A stretch of DNA of 64,000 bases from Eutreptiella sp. 'Long Island Sound 2002' (taxonomy: Eukaryota > Euglenozoa > Euglenophyceae > Eutreptiales > Eutreptiaceae), in contig OZ038382.1 in assembly GCA_964036045.1 (NCBI GenBank), positions 144,038,961-144,102,960 of the forward strand, given 5' to 3'. The position numbers and the translations under genes were made by a program. Position 1 is the stretch's first letter. Each line of letters starts with the position of its first letter. Positions 42,799 to 53,279 of this stretch are shown here, in pieces. The notes beneath the pieces were generated by a model. The model saw only the letters and a program-made list of their open reading frames with translations. It was not told where the DNA came from and ran no database searches.

Positions 42799-44846
42799 TC
42801 CTTGCCTACCGCCTCATCTACAATTTCCTCCCCAACAAACTTCTTGACACACTTGACCACTCCATTTGGGTCAACATAGCATCCCAAGGCAAACTCTCAC
42901 TCCGCACTCCCAACAAAACCAAATATTCTCCTCGCCACACTCTTGGTCTTGGCATCACCAAAATATCTCACGTTACCCACACTCAAGCCATCAACCACTT
43001 CCTTCGTTACACATCAAACGAAGGTCCCCCCACATCCAATCACTCCATCCAACACACCCTTTTTCACCGCGGCCCAGCTTCTAACCTCCTGCAAGACATG
43101 CTCATCACCTCAGCCCACCACTTCTCCATCCAAACACACAACATTGCACACCACAACCCCTGCCAAGTCCGATCGCTTCCACTCAACTCAGCCATCCAAG
43201 TCGCCTTCCTCGACCACAACAACGAAAATTCAAATCTCTGGTACCCAGGCACAACCATCCAGCACAATCTCCACTCCACATCAGTCCAATTCTCCGACAA
43301 CATCTTCCACCTTCACGACACCCACCACTTCTCCTTCATCACTCAAAAGGGCAATGAACTCTCTTCCTTTATTACTACCCCCACACACCCAATATGCCCA
43401 ACCACACTACAAGACTTCCCCATCTCACATACCACCACCCTATCAACCACACATTATTTCAAGCTCAAATCCAACCAAAATATTCCCCTTCCCAACTTTT
43501 CACATCTGGATTATTCGGGCTGTCACGACTTACTCAACGCTCTCCAATCCAACACCACCTACTCTATCATCTATACCGACGGATCGGACGACCCCAACTC
43601 TTCCAACCCCTCTGGATCAGCCGCAATTATCTCCCTTCAACCCAACGACCACACTATCATTACCTCCCCCTCTCCCCTCAAAGGGTCATACCCAGCAGAA
43701 ATCTATGCCATCATCATCTCCCTCCTCTACCCTCAACTCACCACCCTCCCCCAACCGATCATCTTCGCCATCGACAACTTGAGCACATGCCTCACCCTAA
43801 ACACCCTCCTTCACTTTCACTCTCCCCCCTTCACCACTAGCAACAACTCCTTTGCTCTTTGGTACAACCTCATATGGCATCTTCTCCAACATCTAAAACA
43901 CATCGCCATCCTATTCACTTGGATCAAAGGACATGCCGATTTCCCCGGCAATGACGCGGCGGACAGTGTCTCCAAATGGAGCACCACCCATTTCGATTAC
44001 CTTCTCTCCCCCACAACGTCCACACAACTGGCCATTAACCAAACTCCACTTCCCGGCAAAATAACCTCTAAACTCACGAAACATCAACTCCCAACCCATC
44101 AACACAACAACATTCACCTCTCCGTTAGTAATCACTTCTTTCTCATATCCTCGTGGTTCTCCACTTTCACCTTTAAGTGGGTGAATGGCCTCTTCTCTTG
44201 CAAGGGCTACCAACCCCACTTCATCCTCAACACCTACCTTTGCCCTCTTTGTAACCATCACCACCCCTTAGACCCCATCACCTTCATCACCGAATGCCAC
44301 ACTACTAACGCAATACGGAAAAAATTCTTCAACACTTGGAATGGGCACTTCCACAACACCATCATCACTTGGTGGGCCACCGCTTCCAAAGGCGACCGCC
44401 GCAACTTCATTCGAACCCTCATACCCAACACACTCAGCAATCAATTACGCACACCCCCACCAAACACAACCTACTACTCCAACATCAAATCTCTTCGTCA
44501 AGCCCTAAAGCATCGACAAAAACCTCTCACCACCCTCCTCAACGAAACCAAACAATGGCTCATCGACAACCCCATCTCCAACCTTCATCAGTTATCTCCG
44601 ACGACCACCTCCAACCCCTGGAACGAATCTTTTTCCATTTACAGTACATCATCCACCGCTCCCCACCCACTGCACTTTCCATCCCCTATCAACAAAGAAC
44701 CAACCAACAAACAACCTCATTCTAAACGCCCTACCACAAAACCGAAACCCCCCACCAAAACTTCAGCCATACAACTTCAACACTTTCCGCCTCAACCACT
44801 ACATCCTCACATCATCAACCGCATACCTCCTCCAAATGACACTTAA
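42799..44846 (+). CDS. LINE polyprotein C-terminus: end of RT, RNase H, zinc-finger
   Basis: Open from the truncation point to TAA at 44844-44846, about 682 codons without an own start; the first internal ATG is at 43098. Residues counted from that ATG: RNase H catalytic pattern YTDGSDD (D161), YPAEIYAI (E201), FAIDN (D226), GHADFPGNDAAD (H279, D287). A Cys/His cluster (YLCPLCNHHH...TECH) downstream is typical of the C-terminal finger in LINE polyproteins. Upstream residues (RLIYNFLPNKLLDTLDHSIW) look like the RT thumb/connection. The RT core is lost, so it is non-autonomous. The intact frame suggests a fairly young insertion. Confidence 0.85.
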
Positions 44847-44907
44847 CCTCCAGTCCCATCTTTCACCTCCAGCGCATACACTCGCTTCACCCGCGGCACT
44901 CTCGTCT

Positions 44908-45415
44908 TGTCAGCAAACAGCAAACAATCAGCAACCAACAGTCAGCAGCCAACAGCCAGCAACAAACAGCAAACAACCAGCAGCAGCAGCAGTCAGCAGC
45001 CAGCAGCCAGCGACCAGCAACCAGTAACCAGCGGCCATCAGCCAACAGCCAGCACATCAACCACCCACCGCCTCCCTTCCACAGTAGGGGACTTCCAGCG
45101 ACAACAGCCAGCAAACACCCCCCCCCCCAACCACACACCCCAGACACCCCAAACTTTATCCCCCCCCCCCGACTTCGTGCTCCCTTCTTCCGACACTCCT
45201 TCGACCTGTATCAGCAAGCAAGTAGCACCCAGCTACCAGCCAGCAGCAAACATCCAGCAACCAGCAGCCAGCGACCAGCAGCCAGCAGTCCACAGCCAAC
45301 GACAAACAGCAGCAGCAGTCAGCATCCAGCACCCAGCAGCCAAGAGCAATCAGCCAGTAATCAGCAGCCGCCAACATCCACCAGCACGCAGCCAGCAACC
45401 AACAGCCATCTGACA
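44908..45415 (+). repeat. CAGCAACCAGCAGCCAGC low-complexity region in the LINE 3' region
   Basis: Two blocks of imperfect CAGCA/CAGCC/CAACCAG repeats (about 44908-45060 and 45220-45415) separated by C-rich sequence. They lie after the LINE stop codon and belong to its 3' untranslated part. Confidence 0.85.
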
Positions 45416-46018
45416 CATCAGCCTTCACCCGTCACCCACCTACATGGCAGGACACAACACCGTCACCACACTGCACCACACTGCACCACTGCATGCACAG
45501 CTCTGCGCACCAGGAAACCTTACCGATCCATTGAGTCTTTTTTGTTTGAGCCATCAATTGGAATTTTTCTTTTCTATTTTTTCAGGACCACTACGGCAAG
45601 AGCGCAAGACTTGAGCAGAATGAAAGGGCTTTGTACATTAGTAATTCTCAGATCAGCTACAGGGCCCCAGACTGACTTCAGGCAAGCCAGATTGTTCCAG
45701 TCTGTTTTTCTTTTTGCCCCTGCACTTGCTCACTTCTCTTCGCTCAATCCACTGGTCCATTTTTTCATTATATCATCCTTTTGTTATTTTGCCTTGGTAT
45801 AGGCTATATATCCCTTTGCATCTTTCACCGAAATGGCCTCCACTAGTATTTTAACCTTTTCAGGCCCATGATGCAGTTCATGCAGTGTTTTCACCCTGAC
45901 TAGGTTTGTAAATACCCGCGGCTGTCCTTCGCAGAACTTCCGCTCACCATGCACGCTCATTTTGCCCATGGTTAGGCCGCTTTGGTGCAATGCTTTGGGC
46001 GGGGGACCGCCATGCCTC
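45416..46018 (+). other. Rest of the LINE 3' region
   Basis: About 600 bp without a recognised gene, ending in the A-run at 46019-46025. The short frames here do not look coding. Confidence 0.6.
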
Positions 46019-46024
46019 AAAAAA

Positions 46025-47778
46025 ATGAAGATGTCACGAGCCCTAGAGGCTCACCTGTGAGATGGCAAGAGAACACAGAGCTACTAAGCGTCTGTGGCAT
46101 AACAGGGACGCCACAACGCTTTTCCCTGCTAGGGTGTGGAGGGAAGGAGTGCTCTTTGGGCGTGCACCGCGCAGATGTCAATGGAGTGGGACTCCCTGCT
46201 CTGCCACAGGCAGAGGCGGAGTTATTTGTTTGGTGTGTTCAGCGCCCTTGTTTAGCAGGGCAGAAAAAAACAATCGCTGCTGCACCAATCACCCTGACCT
46301 TCCCACCCGTAAAACAGAGGCAAATGACTTGCGTTGGAGACGGAGGAACCAAGACAGCCTCCATGTGTTATACGCTTCTCAGGCTGCCCTATAATACACT
46401 GTTCCCAAATCCAAGTACAAGCAAGCAAGCTTCAGGAACTCCTCCCGTTCTCTTATAGAACGTGGGGTGGAGCCCCTGGGTAACGTAAACAAGGGTCTTA
46501 CTGTGCGCACCACGCGTGGCCTACCCTTTAATGCGTCATATGCATGCACGTTCATGCACGCGTTTTGCAATCACCTGTGCCACTCTCACTTCCATACCCA
46601 GATCACGAACTCCACCAGGGGGTGGCCCCTCCTGGGCTTACCTACCTTACTCACCGCTGCCGAGAGAGAGCAAGGTGGAGTGGAGATTCGAAACACAAGC
46701 GAGCAAATCGTTTGTGCATATGTGTGTATGTCTAATCACCCTGAACTTTCCTCTAATCATCTGCAATCTTCTAATCTATCCCTCTATCGTGCGTAAGCGG
46801 TGCTACACGGCTCGGACACGGAGACACGAGACGAGCCATGTGCATGCTGCATACGAGACGAGCACACCTGTGGTTTATACCTGATTCATTGAAGTCTTTT
46901 CGTTGATTCTTGAATTCTTTGATTTTTGATTCTTTCTGTCAGTGTGGGTGGAATCTCGATGTTTATCTATTTATGTGTGTCTTGTCATTTTCTTCATTAT
47001 ACGTGACATACGTTTATAATCTTAGTAATTCTTTGTTTTCTGGCGCTTCGTTAGGACCCGCTCCGGCGCGCCGTCTTTTTCTGCGTGGGACTTTCCTGAT
47101 TCAAAAAATCAGGAGTTGACCGCACATTTTACAAAAATGTGCATCTGATGCACAATGGGATTCTGGTCAGGTATGTGCTTTCAGAAAAATTCTAGGCTCT
47201 CATTTGACGGATTTAGGTGTTGTCGCTTCGCGTCTGCGTGGATTCGTCCCTCATCCTTCCTTTCCTCTGTTGTACAGATATCCCCGCGAAGCGTCGCTGA
47301 GTAGGCCCCCGTTCGGGCCGAAACGCAGCAGCAGGAGACTGAACCAGAACCGAAGACCCCATCAAGGGGCAATTTTAATTTAATGGCCGCCCCCTCGCCC
47401 CAGGATCAGGACAGGTGTCTCCATCAGGTTCCAGGGGACTCAGATCGAGCGTCCTATGAGAGTCTGGCGTTGGGTTGTGTCACGCTGCAGCTTGGAGGGA
47501 GGGATGCATATGCATATGGTCTTTTGCATGCCCTATTCTAACCCCACCAAGCCACAGGAACCCCTGTAGCGCCATGAGCGCTGAGTTTTTGGTTGGAAAT
47601 TGTCATGAACAATGCAGCAAGAGTTGCTGGCCATGGTAAAGCGCTCTTTTCCAGTGTTAGGGAAGCTATAGGTATTTTAAAGTAGGTGTGGAAACCAAGG
47701 AAAGGCCAAGAGAAATCCCTTTTTCCTGAAAATGCGACAGTGTTGGCCACAACAGCACAAGGGGGGAGTAAGAGAAAG
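46025..47778 (+). mobile_element. RE-A copy A2 3' untranslated region, second part, with PPT
   Basis: Continues the A3-like 3' region (match to about 53810-55642) after the LINE. It ends with a textbook polypurine tract, AAGGGGGGAGTAAGAGAAAG, adjacent to the TG of L3. Without insertions the 3' region is about 2.3 kb. It is not convincingly coding but is conserved in three copies. Confidence 0.75.
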
Positions 47779-47846
47779 TGCTTTTCCAATGCTTTAGGGT
47801 GTACCTTAGTTGTATTAGAGGTGCCTTAAGCACTCATGCCATTTTA

Positions 47847-48338
47847 TCTTAGTATTGGCCCAACCAAAATGGGCGATAACACATTTTGACCTATAGAACC
47901 AAACACGAAATCAGGATGTTGTGTGGACCCCTTAATCCCATAGCAATGTGCACTAAAACATCTTCTCCTGAGTTGACTGAGGCACTAATACACTGAGGCA
48001 GAGCCTATGAATTTATCTATGTTTTCTGATGAATTCTTAGCTATCCTAGTGGTATGCACCCTAGGGGCTGGGGTACCTCTTTTTGGGAGGCCCTGGGTTC
48101 AATACCTAGTCAGCCCAGCTAGGTAGGAAGTTCCCATGTGACATGGCAGTGACCTCAGCGCCACAAGCCATGCCACCTCAGCACCTATGCGATCCAAAAA
48201 CAAAGAGTGCACATCTCAAGATGGCACTATGGAGAGTGTGAGCCCTTGGGGCAGTTTTCCAATCAGTTGTTCTCAAGCATGTAAAATGTTTCAACCTGAG
48301 TTGCATTGAATGTCTATTGCTGTGGTCCATTGTTGATA
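47847..48338 (+). repeat. 492-bp direct repeat, left copy
   Basis: The LTR segment from TCTTAGTATTGG to GTTGATA is repeated at 51153-51644 with about twenty differences by eye. The two copies share variants absent from L2 (for example TTCCAATCAGTTGTTC). They are therefore closest to each other and look like one segment duplicated when NLR-2 was inserted. Confidence 0.75.
48036..48122 (+). other. tRNA-like module within LTR L3 (left copy)
   Basis: Same module as 20848-20935. The 3' closing arm is mutated (AGCTAGG), and the T-stem is CTGGG/CCTAG in this copy. Confidence 0.35.
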
Positions 48339-48599
48339 CCTCGTCCCGCCACCTCTCAAAACCCGCACCCCAGGCCCACGGACCACCCCCGACCGGACCA
48401 GATCGACGCCACAGTCCACCAGCAGCGTCCCCGCCCCCCTACCAACACTCGATGTCAGCCCACATACAGCACATGCCTCGCTACCGCCGCCACCGCGAGT
48501 CCCAACCCAACCCCGAGGCGGAGACCGTGCGCGCATACCCACGAGTCCGCATCCGCCCGCGCCCCCACTCCCCGCGCAGCCCCACGGAACAGGACTACG

Positions 48600-49149
48600 A
48601 GGAATCCCCGATGCCCGCCACCACCACCAGTCCCCAGAACCCCACAACACCCACCCACGCCCACTCCGCCGCCCAAGACCGCGGCCCCGCCCAGGGACAG
48701 TGGTGGCAGCGCTGGACCCACACGCAGCTCTGGGAGCTGCGAAAGTGGGTCCAGACAGAGCCCTCCTCGAGGGCCTGTTCCACCGGCCCCGCAAGGGGTC
48801 GGTGGAAAACAGCCACCTCCAGCCGGCGTGGGGGTGGATGCCGCAGGCCGCATGGGAAGCCATGCTGGCCGACGCGCTCCACCCCCTGGGAGTCCAACCC
48901 CGCAACCTCCCCGCGCCCCAGGACCACCCCTATGTCCTCAAGCGCCTGCGGAAGACTCTCCAGGAAACGCAGGGAGATGGCACCCGCCTGTGGGACATCA
49001 CCCAAAGCCCAACCCCGCACACACACACCCCCTCGCCACCCCACAAGCGCCGGCGCACCGACGCTGGCGGCACCCACAGCACCCCAGGAGCCCAGCGCGC
49101 CACACAACACGACGCGCCTGACCCCCCAGCCAGCGGCGCCGCCACCTAA
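48600..49149 (+). pseudogene. Possible decayed ORF in NLR-2
   Basis: Two overlapping frames look weakly coding: QWWQRWTHTQLWELRKWVQT in one, and LLEGLFHRPRKGSVENSHLQ followed by AAWEAMLADALHPLG in the other. Together they suggest a small frameshifted helical protein with a basic tail (PPHKRRRTD). I do not recognise a family. High C content makes chance frames likely here. Confidence 0.25.
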
Positions 49150-49647
49150 CCCCGTTGCCCAACCAGCCCAACCAGCCACCACCGCGGGGCGCCACACCAG
49201 GCCTTGCCCGGAAGACACCAAACAAACCGGAAGCCGAAGGACGCCAACGCACACGCCAACGGGCACCGCTACGCCCAATGACACCGAACCCAAGCACGCA
49301 ACCGTCACAACCGCCTAACCCAGCCAAAGCCCGAACACGAATCCAACCCGAGCCACACCCCAAAACCGCTAACCCTTGACTCCTAACCAGGCCCTGCCGA
49401 GGGAGCAACGTAGCCACAGCCCACACCCACAGCCCACACGACCACCTAACCAGCCAGCACCTAAAGCAAAGAGGCACCTAACCAACCCCAGCCTGACCCA
49501 TACCCGTGTACATCAGGACGCGCGAGCCGCACCCCTGGGGCGCGGCCGCCAAAGCACTGACGACACACGTCAGAGAACAGGACACTATTGCACCACTGCA
49601 CCAGTTGCCCATGCTTGTGTCTGCAGTGTACGCGCGCCCCCTTCTTC

Positions 49648-49737
49648 GTAAAAAAGAAAAAAAAATTGTTTTGTCTTTTTTTTCAAAAAAAAAAAAAAAA
49701 AAAGAGACGAGAAGACACGAAAAAAGAAAAAAAAATT
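49648..49737. repeat. A-rich / AAAAAAG tract
   Basis: Long A-runs with a TTTTTTTTCAAAA palindromic junction and GAAAAAAG words. It lies just before the minisatellite of NLR-2. Confidence 0.85.
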
Positions 49738-49799
49738 AGGGGGGGAGGAAGAGAGACACAACCACCAACGGCACATGCACAACGCACACAGCGCGCACG

Positions 49800-50585
49800 C
49801 CGGTGAACAGGCGCCACCTGGGCCAGGACACCGCGCACGCACAAGCACCAAGGACAACAAAGGGATGGGACACCACGGCCAGTCACACCGGTGAACAGGA
49901 GCCAAATGGCCCAGGACACCGCACACACAAAGCAGCACACCAAGCGGACACACCGGTGAACAGGAGCCAAGTGACCCTGGACACCCCACACACGACACAA
50001 CACACAGAGCGGGCGCACCGCCGAACAGGAGCCAAGTGGCCCAGGACACCGCACACGCAACACAACAAACCACGCGAGCACACCAGTGAACAGGAGCCAA
50101 GTGGCCCAGGACACCGCACAAGCAAAGCAACGCACCGAACGGGCGCACCGGTGAACAGGAGCCAAGTGGCCCTGGACACCGCAGACGCAACGCAACGCAC
50201 CGAGCGGGCACACCGGTGAACAGGAGCCAAGTGGCCCAGGACACTGGACACACAAAGCAGCACACCAAGCGAACAGACCGGTGAACAGGAGCCAAGTGAC
50301 CCAGGACACCCCGCACACAACACAACACACCGAGCGGGCGCACCGGTGAACAGGAGTCAAGTGGTCCAGGACACCGCACACGCAACACGACAAACCACGC
50401 GAGCACACCGGTGAACAGGAGCCAAGTGGCCCAGGACACCCTGCAAAGCAAAGTAACGCACCGAACAGGCGCACCGGTGAACAGGAGCCAAGTGGCCCTG
50501 GACACCACAGACGCAACGCAACGCACCGAGCGGGCACACCGGTGAACAGGAGCCAAGTGGCCAAGGACACCGCACACACGTAGGG
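49800..50585. repeat. Minisatellite of about 60-70 bp units in NLR-2
   Basis: About 12 units, each with GGTGAACAGGAGCCAAGTGG followed by CCCAGGACACCGCACAC and a more variable part ending in GCACACC. The lack of stops on the minus strand gives a long Cys/Pro-rich frame (about 49585-50727) that I treat as an artefact of the repeat. Confidence 0.9.
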
Positions 50586-50935
50586 CGGCCGAGGGACAGG
50601 AGAGGACCAACACCCCATGGGTCGGAGACGCTGGGGCGACCCAGCCGACCCACCGGGCCAGTGGCAGGAGCGGTACTCCAAGGCCACTGGTCCGAGCCCC
50701 GCCAGGCTGCATCCGGGACCATGGCAAACGTCACCCGGAGCCATGGAAGCAACCGGTGACAGGCGAGCCGGTACACAGTCCAGGAGGGGGTCGCCTGCCC
50801 AGCGGAGCGGCCCCGCAACTCAAGGCACAAGGGTGAGGCGGTCGTACCGTACACAAGCGGGAGCAATACCCCTTGTGGTGAGAGATACTCCACACGGCTG
50901 GGCAGCCCCGAGAGCTGCCGCCCAAAGGAGGGGGC

Positions 50936-51152
50936 ATGTGGCCCTACCCATGGACACATGTGAAGACACCCTCTCACCTGGGACACCTGGACTGGGTGGC
51001 CGCGACACTGCCTTTCCAAGCACCTGCGGGAGCGGCTCAAGAGGCACCTGACCTAGGGCAGTGGGAGGGACAGGACGTCCCCTTGGTAAGACCTTCTTCC
51101 TGCACTGTCAAAGGAGGCATCCCGAGCTCCCGAAGATACCTACCTACCTACC
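50936..51152 (+). repeat. NLR-2 3' terminal segment shared with the short copy
   Basis: Inverted match to 22293-22510. Shared features are the CAGTGGGAGGGACAGGACG core, AAGGAGGCATCC, CCCGAAGATACC and the tail. This defines the 3' end of the family. Confidence 0.85.
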
Positions 51153-51644
51153 TCTTAGTATTGGCCTAACCAAAATGGGTGATAACACATTTTGACCTAT
51201 AGAACCAAACACGAAATCAGGATGTTGTGTGGACCCCTTAATCCCCAAGCAATGTGCACTAAAACATCTTTTCCTGAGTTGACTGAGGCACTGATATACT
51301 GAGGCAGAGCCTAAGAATTTATCTATGTTTTCTCATGAATTCTTAGCTATCCTAGTGGTGTGCACCCTAGGGGCTGGGGTACCTCTTTTTGGGAGGTCCT
51401 GGGTTCAATACCCAATCAGCCTAGCTAAGTAGGAAGTTCCCATGTGACATGGCAGTGACCTCAGCGCCACAAGCCATGCCACCTCAGCACCTATGGGACC
51501 CAAAAACAAAGAGTGCACATCTCAAGATGACACTATGGAGAGTGTGAGCCCTTGGGGCAGTTTTCCAATCAGTTGTTCTCAAGTATGTAAAATGTTTCAA
51601 CCTGAGTTGCATTGAATGTCTATTGCTGTGGTCCATTGTTGATA
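51153..51644 (+). repeat. 492-bp direct repeat, right copy
   Basis: Partner of 47847-48338. It begins immediately after the TACC tail of NLR-2. Confidence 0.75.
51342..51429 (+). other. tRNA-like module within LTR L3 (right copy)
   Basis: CTTAGCTA/TAGCTAAG perfect closing arms. The A-box-like TAGCTATCCTAGTGG, the ACCTC/GAGGT hairpin with a T5GG loop, and GGGTTCAATACCC are retained. Confidence 0.4.
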
Positions 51645-51854
51645 TCTTTCTTCATCCAACTCTTTGTGACTGCAACCCTTCATGCTTTGATCTTGTTTAT
51701 GTTCTACTTGCATACTACTCTGGTTTGAGTTGCACTTGATAGGTTTTATATCACCAAAGCACTTTCAATATCAAAAGCAAGCAGCAGGATCCCATCACCA
51801 GCTGCAAGCAGCAGGAGAAGTACATCGAAAACAAAGTGCTGAAAACACTATAAA

Positions 51855-53081
51855 ATGTTCTTCCCGGCACTCCTCAAGTGGACCCATGAATCCAGTGGTC
51901 ATCCGGGAGCGAACCGTACCCAGAAGCTGTTCAAGCAGTGGTTCCACTCTGCGTGGACTGACGATCAGCTGCCGAAGACCCTCCAGCCCATCGTGAACAA
52001 GTGCCCGTGTCCGTCCTGTAAACAGGGGGATATCAGGGACAGAGGTCCATATTCGACACTCCCTATCCCCCACTGTGCCAACAGTGTTCTCTACGTGGAC
52101 TACACAGAGATGCCTAAGTTTTGGGGCTATGACATTGCCCTAGTGGTAACCTGTGGGCTGACCACATTTACCAGGGTGTTCCCATGCACTAAACACATCA
52201 CCCGCAAGGAGACCATCAAGATACTCCTTGAAGAGTGGTTCTGTGTCTATGGGGCACCCAAAGAAAGTGACTCAGACGAGAACGTCCGAATACGCTCCGA
52301 CACTGGCTGGTACAAGAGAGTCCTGAGGTCCTTCAATGTCCAGGTGTCAACGGGGATTCTCTATACTCATACGAGTAACCCCCTATGTGAGCGACAGATT
52401 CGAGTTCTCCAAGAGAACGGGAGAAAATGGTGCAAGACTGAGCGCACCAAAGACTGGGTGAGACTACTCCCCGTCATATCCTTGAGGATGAACTCCCAAG
52501 AGAGTTCGGCAACTGGCTATTCGTCCCATGAGTTTTTCATGGGACGCCCGGCGTGGTTGCTACACGCTCCCTATCCTGAGGATTCCTACTCCACTGTGGG
52601 TAAGTGGGTGAAGGAGCAACAGGACAAGGTGGGTAAGCCCAAGGCTATGCTCCAGAGAGTGAGCGAGCGCCAGTGGAACAAGAAGAACAAGCACCGGGTG
52701 CCAGCCTTCTACCAAGAGGGAGACTGGGTGCTGGTACACCACAGCCGGCTGCCCGCCTGGCCACGCCCCACCAGCGATGACCCCTACTTTGGGCCCTACA
52801 AGATCCTGTCTGTGGATGGTCATCGCATCACCGTGCGGTGTTCTCCCCGACTAGGGGGGATTCTGGTGTGCGCTGCTCTACAGCTCAAGCGCTACTACGA
52901 CCCAGAGGACCTCTGTGGGGAAGAATGGGAACCAAACGATGTGGACATTGCCGCTCTGGCCCTACAGGGCGCTGCCAGCCCAATGGAAGTTGAAGGTGAA
53001 CTCCCCGACATGAATGCCGAGGAGATGGCGAAGGAAGGCTTCTACCAGGTGAAGTCGGTTATCCGACACCGCTATCGCTAA
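51855..53081 (+). CDS. RE-A integrase, copy A3, fused to an LTR-derived start codon
   Basis: Open frame of 408 codons. The ATG (51855) lies in LTR sequence (L2 has ACG at the same place). Four codons on, the frame is integrase: zinc region HESSGHPGA...CPCPSC (HHCC complete), catalytic core YVDYTEMP, SDSDENVR, LCERQIRVL (D, D, E), then a GPYKIL-type C-terminal domain. It ends at TAA within the chromodomain-like tail, where copy A2 has a sense codon. Gag, protease, RT and RNase H are deleted exactly at the LTR border. A single-domain integrase could be made from the LTR promoter; whether it is expressed is unknown. Confidence 0.8.
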   Translation: MFFPALLKWTHESSGHPGANRTQKLFKQWFHSAWTDDQLPKTLQPIVNKCPCPSCKQGDIRDRGPYSTLPIPHCANSVLYVDYTEMPKFWGYDIALVVTCGLTTFTRVFPCTKHITRKETIKILLEEWFCVYGAPKESDSDENVRIRSDTGWYKRVLRSFNVQVSTGILYTHTSNPLCERQIRVLQENGRKWCKTERTKDWVRLLPVISLRMNSQESSATGYSSHEFFMGRPAWLLHAPYPEDSYSTVGKWVKEQQDKVGKPKAMLQRVSERQWNKKNKHRVPAFYQEGDWVLVHHSRLPAWPRPTSDDPYFGPYKILSVDGHRITVRCSPRLGGILVCAALQLKRYYDPEDLCGEEWEPNDVDIAALALQGAASPMEVEGELPDMNAEEMAKEGFYQVKSVIRHRYR

Positions 53082-53279
53082 GGGTGGCGTTTCTTCAGCC
53101 TCTGGGAAGGGTTTGGAGTTGAAGAAGCTACCTTGGAACCCTTTTCGGCTTTGTGCTTCCTGAGGGACGCCTGAATCCTGTTCTGGTAGACTACTTGTCC
53201 CAGAACAACCTAGGAGAGTTGCTGAGGCTCCCTGAAACGCTTGCCTCTCAGAAGAAGCCTAGGGACTTAATCCTTCCTA
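53082..53279 (+). pseudogene. Rest of the chromodomain-like tail of copy A3
   Basis: After TAA the frame continues GWRFFSLWEGFGVEEAT and then shifts. The remaining LPEGRLNPVLVDYLSQNNLG matches the end of A2 pol (to 42271). The tail resembles a chromodomain (aromatic, W..F, WEPFSAF). Confidence 0.75.

Larger units (their letters stand above)
42799..46024 (+). mobile_element. 5'-truncated LINE-type non-LTR retrotransposon
   Basis: 3226 bp inserted in the RE-A 3' region. A perfect 15-bp target duplication ATGAAGATGTCACGA lies at 42784-42798 and 46025-46039, and an A-run ends the element. It contains only the C-terminal part of the LINE polyprotein plus a long 3' region, the usual result of incomplete target-primed reverse transcription. 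The coding strand is strongly C-rich and G-poor, unlike the surrounding RE-A coding sequence. Confidence 0.9.
48339..51152 (+). mobile_element. NLR-2 long copy (non-LTR-type, (TACC)n tail)
   Basis: 2814 bp. Its last about 215 bp match the short copy at 22293-22503 in inverted orientation, and it ends in the same TACCTACCTACC tail. The body holds a Pro/Arg-rich stretch with frame changes, an A-rich tract (49648-49737) and a minisatellite (about 49800-50585). I see no RT. It may be non-autonomous or decayed. It is flanked by the 492-bp LTR repeat. Confidence 0.65.
47779..51860 (+). mobile_element. RE-A LTR L3, interrupted by NLR-2
   Basis: Starts TGCTTTTCCAATGC (47779), runs to 48338, and is interrupted by NLR-2 at 48339-51152. 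It then restarts with a 492-bp repeat of its own sequence (51153-51644) and ends near 51860. It is the 3' LTR of copy A2 and sits directly upstream of the integrase frame of copy A3, without a PBS. Confidence 0.75.

Noticed and set aside
43064-44440. Minus-strand and alternate plus frames over the LINE
   Set aside because: The plus frame ending at 44846 carries all RNase H residues. The others arise from the C-rich composition.
49585-50727. 380-codon minus-strand frame with repeated GPLGSCSPV motifs
   Set aside because: It is the translation of the NLR-2 minisatellite and is mirrored by other open frames over the same repeats. No start context or family.
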